This document shows positions 1 through 5,292 of a stretch of 12,040 nucleotides of DNA, in pieces. Both the position numbers and the translations under genes were made by a program. The stretch covers positions 1 through 12,040 of the forward strand of contig DGVL01000103.1 in the NCBI GenBank assembly GCA_002394965.1, in the 5' to 3' direction. This DNA comes from Lachnospira sp. UBA4285. GTDB taxonomy: Bacteria; Bacillota; Clostridia; Lachnospirales; Lachnospiraceae. The notes under the pieces are model-generated. The model was given only the letters and a program-made list of their open reading frames with translations, made no database searches and was not told the DNA's origin. The stretch's first letter is position 1. The number at the start of each line of letters is the position of its first letter.

Positions 1-613
1 TGTCGGCGATGATGATGCCGCGGGACAGCGCGTAATCAGCGCACTTTTTGTAAAGCGCGATGGTACAGTCGCGGATTTTTGTTGCATATTCCTTTCCGTG
101 CCCCGGGAATTTCTTCTCGAGAACATCGATGCTCTGTTCGTAGCTGATATTCTCGTCGTGGTCACCGAGCTCGGCCTTGGTGGACGGCGTATAGATCGGC
201 TCCGGAAGCTTCTGGCATTCCTTGAGGCCTTCCGGAAGCGGGATTCCGCAGACGGTTCCGTTCTTCTGATAACTTGCCCAGCCGCTTCCCGTGATGTAGC
301 CGCGCACGATGCACTCGATCGGGATCATCGTCAGCTTCCGGCAGAGCATGCTGTTGCCTGTGAACTCCGGCTTCCTGAAGAATTCCGGCATGTCGTTCAC
401 ATCTGTGCTGATCATGTGATTCGGCATGATGTCCTTCGTGTAATCAAACCAGAACTTTGACATCTGCGTCAGAACGGTGCCCTTTTTGGTGACCTTGTTC
501 TTCAGGATTACGTCAAATGCGGAAATGCGGTCCGTTGCAACCATGACCAGTTCATCGCCGATGTCATAGATCTCGCGCACCTTGCCTTCTTTGATGGGGC
601 TGTACTCTTTCAT
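1..613 (-). CDS. purC: Phosphoribosylaminoimidazole-succinocarboxamide synthase (SAICAR synthase), 3' end outside window
   Basis: PurC joins aspartate to CAIR with ATP to form SAICAR in de novo purine synthesis (cytosolic). The reverse strand reads 204 codons without a stop and runs off the left edge, so no C-terminus is seen. The protein begins MKEYSPIKEGKVREIYD, the usual start with the KxGKxRxIY glycine/lysine stretch of the ATP-binding lobe, followed by ATDRISAFDVIL. The first SAICAR synthetase signature is complete near residues 96-110 (MIPIECIVRGYITGS). The fragment ends at ...SRGIIIAD, just where the second signature (D-x-K-x-E-F-G) should begin. The family is usually about 235-240 residues, so only about 30-35 are missing. 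The ATG at 613 is preceded by GGAAGGAAGCT, a good ribosome site. It is divergent from aroF. A purine operon to the left is likely but not visible. Confidence 0.95.
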   Translation of the reverse strand, partial: MKEYSPIKEGKVREIYDIGDELVMVATDRISAFDVILKNKVTKKGTVLTQMSKFWFDYTKDIMPNHMISTDVNDMPEFFRKPEFTGNSMLCRKLTMIPIECIVRGYITGSGWASYQKNGTVCGIPLPEGLKECQKLPEPIYTPSTKAELGDHDENISYEQSIDVLEKKFPGHGKEYATKIRDCTIALYKKCADYALSRGIIIAD

Positions 614-672
614 AGCTTCCTTCCTGGCCGGATATAAGCCGGCTTGCGCCTGTGTTAATACTCTGCCGGTTC

Positions 673-701
673 AGTATAAAACAAAATCCGGTAAACTTAA
701 A
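673..701 (-). promoter_or_regulatory. Candidate promoter for purC
   Basis: On the reverse strand, TATACT (673-678) lies 17 bases from TTTAAG (696-701), a modest -35. The stretch is AT-rich compared with its surroundings and sits about 60 bases before the purC start. No purine riboswitch or PurR-box-like repeat was recognised. Between it and the start, 627-643 can form a 5-bp GCCGG/CCGGC hairpin immediately before the ribosome site. Confidence 0.45.
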
Positions 702-713
702 GATGGCAAATGT

Positions 714-741
714 TTGTATAAATGCCGAAAGGCGGTATAAT
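714..741 (+). promoter_or_regulatory. Promoter for the aroF unit
   Basis: TTGTAT (714-719), a 16-base spacer, then a perfect TATAAT (736-741). Transcription should start near 747-749, at the first bases of the folded leader described next. It lies back to back with the purC promoter, the two -35 elements being only about 12 bases apart. Confidence 0.65.
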
Positions 742-746
742 ACTGT

Positions 747-850
747 AAAGCTCACCGGTTCGGGACGAGGGCGCCGCGAGGTGCCTGGCCTGCATCCAGT
801 GCAAACACATACGACGACGGATGGAATGCGAGGCCGCCGGGAGCTTTTTT
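747..850 (+). ncRNA. Structured aroF leader RNA ending in a terminator-like T-run (class unknown)
   Basis: The predicted transcript begins almost exactly where this fold begins. An outer helix pairs 747-758 (AAAGCTC-A-CCGG, one bulged A at 754) with 837-847 (CCGGGAGCTTT). Inside it are two hairpins. One is 770-785, six base pairs (GGCGCC/GGTGCC) closed by a GCGA tetraloop of the GNRA type. The other is 787-797 paired with 823-835, eleven base pairs with two single-base bulges and a loop of about 25 bases. T845-T850 follow directly, so the outer helix plus U-run would act as an intrinsic terminator 25 bases before the aroF start. This is the layout of an attenuator, a riboswitch or a short independent RNA of about 100 bases. 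I could not match it to a T-box or any riboswitch class I know. The pairing is read by eye, without covariation or energy calculation. Confidence 0.45.
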
Positions 851-875
851 ATTTTCAGAAGGGATTTTTGGGTAC

Positions 876-1907
876 ATGAACATCACATACGAGAGGCTGA
901 TGCCGGATCCGGAAGTCATCCGGGAGATGTATCCCGTGACGCAGCAGATTCGGGACAACAAGCAAAGACGCGACGAGCAGCTTAAAAATATCCTCGCAGG
1001 CAGAGACGACCGGTTTATTCTTGTGATCGGTCCCTGCTCGGCTGACAATGAGAAGGCGGTACTCGACTACTGCACGCGTCTTTGGAAAGTCGCCGAAGAA
1101 GTAAAGGACCGGATCTTCATAATCCCCCGGATCTACACCAACAAGCCTCGCACGAAGGGCACCGGTTACAAAGGAATGCTGCACCAGCCGGACCCGGAAG
1201 GCAGATCCGACATGCTGGCAGGTCTCATCGCGATCCGCAGGATGCACCTTGACGTGTGCATGCAGACGGGATTCACAACCGCAGATGAGATGCTGTATCC
1301 GGAGAATCACAGCTTCCTGGATGATGTCCTTTCCTATGTGGCTGTCGGCGCGAGGTCAGTCGAGAATCAGCAGCACCGGATGGTTGCGAGTGCGCTGGAC
1401 ATCCCGTGCGGGATGAAGAACCCGACATCGGGCGACTTTTCCGTGATGCTCAATGCGATTGTGGCTGCCCAGGCGCCGCAGACCTTTATTTACAGGAATT
1501 ACGAAGTGCACTCCACGGGCAATGCGTATGCCCACGCGATTCTGCGCGGCGCGATCAGCAAACACGGTGCGGCGGTTCCGAATTATCACTATGAGGATCT
1601 GATCCGACTGTACAATATGTATCAGAAGACCGACGTGAAGAACCGGGCGGTAATCGTGGACTGCAATCACAGCAATTCCGGGAAGCAGTATATGCAGCAG
1701 ATCCGGATCGCGAAGGAAGTTCTGCACAGTATGCGGCACAGCCGGGAAGTGAAGGAGATGGTCCGGGGGCTTATGATTGAGAGCTATATTGAGCCGGGCT
1801 GTCAGAAGATCGGTGACGGTGTGTACGGGAAGTCTATCACGGATCCGTGCCTCGGCTGGGATGACACCGAGAAACTGATCCGGGAGATTGCGGATACCCT
1901 CGCGTGA
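876..1907 (+). CDS. aroF: 3-deoxy-7-phosphoheptulonate (DAHP) synthase, type I alpha (AroF/G/H family)
   Basis: Condenses phosphoenolpyruvate with erythrose-4-phosphate to DAHP, the entry step to aromatic amino acids (cytosol, metal-dependent). It has 343 residues, close to the 350 of E. coli AroF/G/H. Visible motifs in order: IGPCSA (51-56), KPRTKGTGYKG (90-100), GARSVENQQHR (158-168), GMKNPTSGD (179-187), DCNHSNSGK (262-270), MIESYIEPG (300-308) and GKSITDPCLGWDD (318-330). The four metal ligands of E. coli AroG correspond to Cys54, His265, Glu302 and Asp323, all present. The N-terminus carries the extension that holds the feedback site in this class, but which amino acid inhibits cannot be read from sequence alone. 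The ribosome site AAGGGA (859-864) is 11 bases from the ATG, rather far. The gene follows a folded leader and precedes the hydrolase gene by 30 bases. Confidence 0.95.
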   Translation: MNITYERLMPDPEVIREMYPVTQQIRDNKQRRDEQLKNILAGRDDRFILVIGPCSADNEKAVLDYCTRLWKVAEEVKDRIFIIPRIYTNKPRTKGTGYKGMLHQPDPEGRSDMLAGLIAIRRMHLDVCMQTGFTTADEMLYPENHSFLDDVLSYVAVGARSVENQQHRMVASALDIPCGMKNPTSGDFSVMLNAIVAAQAPQTFIYRNYEVHSTGNAYAHAILRGAISKHGAAVPNYHYEDLIRLYNMYQKTDVKNRAVIVDCNHSNSGKQYMQQIRIAKEVLHSMRHSREVKEMVRGLMIESYIEPGCQKIGDGVYGKSITDPCLGWDDTEKLIREIADTLA

Positions 1908-1937
1908 AAAGAGATCCTGCGGGAGAGGAATTAAAAG

Positions 1938-2939
1938 ATGGGTAAAAAGTTGAGAAGGGCACTGGCGGCCGGTGTGCTGTTTGGCGCAGCCGCCTATGGC
2001 GGTGCCTGTGAGGTGCTGTTTCGCATGGCGCTGACCCGGGAAAGCCTGACGCTTCACGGGCCGCTGTCCCGCTTCACGGGCAAGAGCTCAGGAGAGAGAG
2101 AGACCGACTATTCCCGCGGCAAGAAGATGGGGGTGGCCTGGTGCGAGGCGCAGCCGATGGAGGACGTGTGGATCACGGCGGATGACGGCGTGAGACTTCA
2201 CGCGAAGTTTTTCCCGGCGGGGGCCGGGGACGGAGCTGCAGGAACCGGCCCGAAGCGCGCTGTGCTCTGCGCCCACGGTTACCGCGTGAGCGGCTTCTGG
2301 GACTTTGGCGGTCAGGTCCGCTGGCTTCACCGGATCGGCTGCGATGTTCTGCTGATCGATGAGAGGGGCACGAACAAAAGCGGCGGCGATTACATCACAT
2401 ACGGTGCGCTGGAGAAGCGGGACATCGCCCGCTGGGCCGTGTGGCTTGACAAGCACGAGGGAGGAGAACTTCCAATCTACCTCTTTGGCGTGTCGCTCGG
2501 CGGAGCGAGCGTCGAGATGGCCTCCGCGCTCCCGATGCCAAAGAGTGTCAGAGGTACCATCGCGGACTGCGGCTACAGTTCTGTGCGCGACATCTTTGCG
2601 GATCAGGCGAGCCGTGTGCTGCATCTCCCGCCCTATCCGCTGCTGTGGATCGAGGAACTTAAGTGCCGCCTGAGAGCCGGCTTCTCCTTTGCCGATGCCG
2701 ATGCTGCGGCAGCCCTGCACCAGAACCGGAAACTTCCGGTGCTGTTCATTCACGGGACGGCGGATACATTCGTCCTGCCGGAGAACGGGGAGCGCAATTA
2801 TATTGCCTGCAGCGCGCCAAAGCGGATCGTGTGGGTGCAGGGGGCAGCGCACGCCGCATCCTACCTGACCGACAAGGAACTCTATGAGCGCGAGGGTGAG
2901 AAGTTCTTTGAAGAAGTGGAAAACGGAACATTTTGCTGA
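1938..2939 (+). CDS. Membrane-anchored alpha/beta hydrolase (COG1073-like)
   Basis: 333 residues. An N-terminal hydrophobic segment (about 7-30) after a KKLRR start suggests a signal anchor with the enzyme outside the membrane. The catalytic fold follows. An HG oxyanion element is at 113-114 (CAHGYRVSG). The nucleophile elbow GVSLGG has Ser186. Asp276 lies in HGTADTFV and His305 in GAAHAASY, giving a complete Ser-Asp-His triad. This resembles the YqkD-type hydrolases of Firmicutes, whose substrates are unknown; esterase or acyl-hydrolase activity is an inference. GGGAGAGGA sits 8 bases before the ATG. The 30-base gap after aroF with no terminator suggests co-transcription, though no functional link to aromatic synthesis is evident. 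A strong hairpin terminator follows. Confidence 0.85.
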   Translation: MGKKLRRALAAGVLFGAAAYGGACEVLFRMALTRESLTLHGPLSRFTGKSSGERETDYSRGKKMGVAWCEAQPMEDVWITADDGVRLHAKFFPAGAGDGAAGTGPKRAVLCAHGYRVSGFWDFGGQVRWLHRIGCDVLLIDERGTNKSGGDYITYGALEKRDIARWAVWLDKHEGGELPIYLFGVSLGGASVEMASALPMPKSVRGTIADCGYSSVRDIFADQASRVLHLPPYPLLWIEELKCRLRAGFSFADADAAAALHQNRKLPVLFIHGTADTFVLPENGERNYIACSAPKRIVWVQGAAHAASYLTDKELYEREGEKFFEEVENGTFC

Positions 2940-2951
2940 ACTTGTCAGAGA

Positions 2952-2994
2952 GGACGGGCAGAAGCCATTGCTAATGGCTTTCTGTCCGTTTTTT
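2952..2994 (+). terminator. Intrinsic terminator after the hydrolase gene
   Basis: An ACGGGCAGAAGCCATT arm (2954-2969), a three-base loop, and AATGGCTTTCTGTCCGT (2973-2989) form about 16 base pairs with one bulge and one G-T wobble. A run of six T (2989-2994) follows. Its T-run ends only 19 bases before the next ATG, leaving no room for a separate promoter after it. Confidence 0.85.
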
Positions 2995-3013
2995 AAAGAA
3001 GGGAGAAAGTGAC

Positions 3014-4105
3014 ATGGCATTCAGACTCAGAGAGTATTGTCCGCCGGATTTTCAGGAAAAACGGTTTGCAGATGCTCCGGATGCAGCGCTTGCGGAGGCT
3101 CCGAAGGACGCGGTGGCACCCGAAGGGTATCACGCTATGAGCATCTACCCGGAGTACTTCAAGATCGGCGGCAGATGGCTTCTGGCGGAGGACAGCCGGA
3201 TGGACTGTGTTCCGGTCCTGGAGGACGGCAGGATTATCGTCCGGGAGTTCCGGCTGCTGAGGAAAGGCGATCTGGTCGTGACCGGCCGGACTGAGGACGC
3301 AAGCGAGGGAATTTTTGTGTATCCGGACGGTTTCCGGGAAGAAGAAGGTATACGGCAGACATTCGCTTTCCGGCAGGGAAGGTCCAGAGAAACCGCTTTT
3401 TCCCGGGACTATGATGAGCTCTACGAGCTTCTGCAATACGAGCGGGAGCATGGATACGTCGTGTGGGTCATGGGACCGGCATTTGCCTTTGACCACGACG
3501 CGCGCCAGGCGTTCTCGCGGATCATAGAGGCGGGATATGCCGACGCGGTTCTGGCCGGCAATGCGCTGGCCACGCACGACCTGGAGGGGGCTTACCTGCA
3601 CACAGCGCTGGGCCAGAATATCTACACGCAGGAGAATGTGCCGAACGGTCACTACAACCATCTCGACACGATCAACCGCGTGAAGTATTACGGCTCGATC
3701 CCGGAGTTCATCCGCCGCGAACATATCGACAACGGAATCATCTATACCTGTGAGAAGTGTCACGTGCCGTATGTGCTCGCCGGCTCGATCCGGGACGACG
3801 GACCGCTTCCGCCGGTGTATGGGAATGTCTACGAGGCGCAGGACGCCATGCGCGCGCAGGTGCGCAAAGCGACCACCGTCATCTGTATGGCGACGATGCT
3901 TCACACCATTGCGACGGGCAATATGACACCGTCTTACCGCGTTCTGCCGGATAAGAGCGTCCGGCAGGTGTATTTCTACTGCGTCGACATCTCGGAGTTC
4001 ACCGTCAACAAGCTGACGGACCGCGGATCGCTTTCCGCACACGGCATTGTGACCAACGCGCAGGACTTTGTTGTGAATGTGGCCAAGGGGCTGGGACTGT
4101 ATTAA
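3014..4105 (+). CDS. TIGR00300 / LOR-SDH family protein (related to ArgZ/AgrE C-terminal region, archaeal ornithine cyclodeaminase)
   Basis: 363 residues. From about residue 150 on, the conserved blocks of this family are all visible: GPAFAFDHD (154-162), LAGNALATHDLE (180-191), NGHYNHLDTIN (211-221), LAGSIRDDGPLP (255-266), CMATMLHTIATGNM (291-304), a CVDISEFTVNKLTDRGS block (323-339) and GIVTNAQDFVVN (344-355). The family name comes from similarity to lysine-oxoglutarate reductase/saccharopine dehydrogenase. Characterised relatives bind NAD and convert ornithine to proline, or form the C-terminal part of cyanobacterial ArgZ/AgrE. This protein lacks the N-terminal arginine dihydrolase domain of ArgZ/AgrE. 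Ornithine cyclodeaminase is the best guess, but substrate assignment in Firmicutes is an inference. Residues 1-150 form the less conserved leading domain. GGGAG (3001-3005) is 8 bases from the ATG. The gene lies directly behind a terminator hairpin, so expression may depend on read-through. Confidence 0.8.
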   Translation: MAFRLREYCPPDFQEKRFADAPDAALAEAPKDAVAPEGYHAMSIYPEYFKIGGRWLLAEDSRMDCVPVLEDGRIIVREFRLLRKGDLVVTGRTEDASEGIFVYPDGFREEEGIRQTFAFRQGRSRETAFSRDYDELYELLQYEREHGYVVWVMGPAFAFDHDARQAFSRIIEAGYADAVLAGNALATHDLEGAYLHTALGQNIYTQENVPNGHYNHLDTINRVKYYGSIPEFIRREHIDNGIIYTCEKCHVPYVLAGSIRDDGPLPPVYGNVYEAQDAMRAQVRKATTVICMATMLHTIATGNMTPSYRVLPDKSVRQVYFYCVDISEFTVNKLTDRGSLSAHGIVTNAQDFVVNVAKGLGLY

Positions 4106-4130
4106 AGCAGGGCAGGTTATCTCAGACACG

Positions 4131-4174
4131 AAAAAGGCTGCGGTCAGACGGTCATCGCCTGATCGCAGCCTTTT
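4131..4174. terminator. Bidirectional terminator between the LOR/SDH gene and pfkA
   Basis: AAAAAGGCTGCG-G-TCAG (4131-4146) pairs with CTGA-T-CGCAGCCTTTT (4159-4174) around an 11-base loop. A tracts before and T tracts after let it end transcription from both convergent genes. It is 25 bases after the LOR/SDH stop and 14 bases beyond the pfkA stop. Confidence 0.85.
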
Positions 4175-4188
4175 ATTGAGGAACGGGT

Positions 4189-5268
4189 TCATTTGTCGCC
4201 AAACGATATGCCGATGTCTCTGGCTGTCTGGATGACGTCGTTGTCGAGCGGAACGGTCTTGAGCTTTCCGGCCACTTCCTTTAGCGGAACCGGCACGATG
4301 ATGCCGTCGCGCATGCCGACCATATTGCCCCAGTTCTTCTCGCGGATGAGTCTGGCTGCTGCGGTTCCGAAGCGCGTGGCCAGTACCCGGTCGTACGGGC
4401 ATGGGCTGCCGCCGCGCTGGATGTGACCCGGAACGGCGACGCGGACTTCATGTCCGGTCAGGCTTCCGAGCTCATCCGCAAGCTGGTACGCGACAGACGG
4501 ATATGCCTGCTGCTCACGTCTGCTGCGGAATTCCCGCTTGTTCAGCTTCGCCTCGTCTCTGGTCATGGCTCCCTCGGCGATGGCGATGATGGAGAAGCGC
4601 TTTCCCTTCTTGCTGCGCCGGTCGATCATGCGGGCGAGGACCTTCGGATCATATGGAATTTCGGGCAGCAGAATTGCATTGGCAGATCCGGCGATGCCGG
4701 CGTAGAGCGTCAGCCAGCCGACCTTGTGTCCCATGATTTCTACGATGAATACGCGGCCGTGGCTCGTGGCCGTGGTGTGGATGGAGTCAAGTACGTTCGC
4801 TGCGACGGCAACAGCGGACTGGAATCCGAACGTGACGTCCGTCCCCCACAGATCGTTGTCAATGGTCTTGGGAAGCGTGACGACATGCATTCCGAGCTCT
4901 GAGAGGAGATTGGCAGTCTTGTGCGTTCCGTTGCCTCCCAGGATCACCAGGCAGTCCAGCTTAAGCTTCTTGTAGGTGGACTTCATGCCCTCGACCTTTT
5001 CTTTTGCTTCCGCCGTTCCGGAGATCAGAAGCTTGTATGGCTCGCGGCTGGTTCCCAGAATTGTGCCGCCAAGGTTGATGATCCCGGAGAAATCAGCCGG
5101 AGTCATCTTCCAGACATCGCCCGTGATCAGCCCTTTGTACCCGTCGCGGAGTCCATAGATCTCGACCTCCTTGCCAAATTCCAGATACAGCGCCTTTCCC
5201 ACGGCACGAATCGCGGCGTTCAGTCCCTGGCAGTCGCCGCCGCTGGTAAGAATCCCAACTCGAAGCAT
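4189..5268 (-). CDS. pfkA: 6-phosphofructokinase (PfkA superfamily, Gly/Lys donor-site subtype)
   Basis: Phosphorylates fructose-6-phosphate to the 1,6-bisphosphate, the committed step of glycolysis (cytosol). 359 residues; the N-terminus MLRVGILTSGGDCQGLNAAI is typical. Fructose-6-phosphate residues are present: PKTIDND (133-139, base Asp137), Arg172, MG (179-180), Glu232, Arg276 and GHIQRGG (281-287, His282 and Arg285). The donor site is mixed. GGNGT (111-115) has Gly where E. coli has Gly104, as in ATP enzymes, but Lys134 replaces Gly124 as in pyrophosphate enzymes. Asn113 replaces the usual Asp103. Actinobacterial PFKs with Gly/Lys are ATP-dependent, so ATP is the default call, with other donors open. 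AGGAGG lies just before the ATG. It is the last gene of the ppx-ppk1-pfkA operon (24-base gap) and ends at a bidirectional terminator. Confidence 0.92.
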   Translation of the reverse strand: MLRVGILTSGGDCQGLNAAIRAVGKALYLEFGKEVEIYGLRDGYKGLITGDVWKMTPADFSGIINLGGTILGTSREPYKLLISGTAEAKEKVEGMKSTYKKLKLDCLVILGGNGTHKTANLLSELGMHVVTLPKTIDNDLWGTDVTFGFQSAVAVAANVLDSIHTTATSHGRVFIVEIMGHKVGWLTLYAGIAGSANAILLPEIPYDPKVLARMIDRRSKKGKRFSIIAIAEGAMTRDEAKLNKREFRSRREQQAYPSVAYQLADELGSLTGHEVRVAVPGHIQRGGSPCPYDRVLATRFGTAAARLIREKNWGNMVGMRDGIIVPVPLKEVAGKLKTVPLDNDVIQTARDIGISFGDK

Positions 5269-5292
5269 GTAACCCTCCTCTTTTATAAGTCA

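Noticed and set aside
756..785. Partial likeness of the aroF leader to SAH, guanidine-III or T-box elements (GGACGAGG and CCGCG words)
   Set aside because: The SAH and guanidine-III consensus needs downstream pairing blocks that are absent, and the leader is too short for a T-box and lacks the specifier stem and full T-box sequence.
2088..3020. A 310-codon minus-strand frame opposite the alpha/beta hydrolase
   Set aside because: No family motif, runs across the hydrolase terminator, and the opposite frame has an intact catalytic triad.
2993..4402. A 469-codon open frame on the minus strand opposite the LOR/SDH gene
   Set aside because: Its residues are Arg/His-rich with no recognisable domain, it overlaps the terminator and the end of pfkA, and the plus strand carries a clear conserved family. 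It is an antisense frame of a GC-rich gene.
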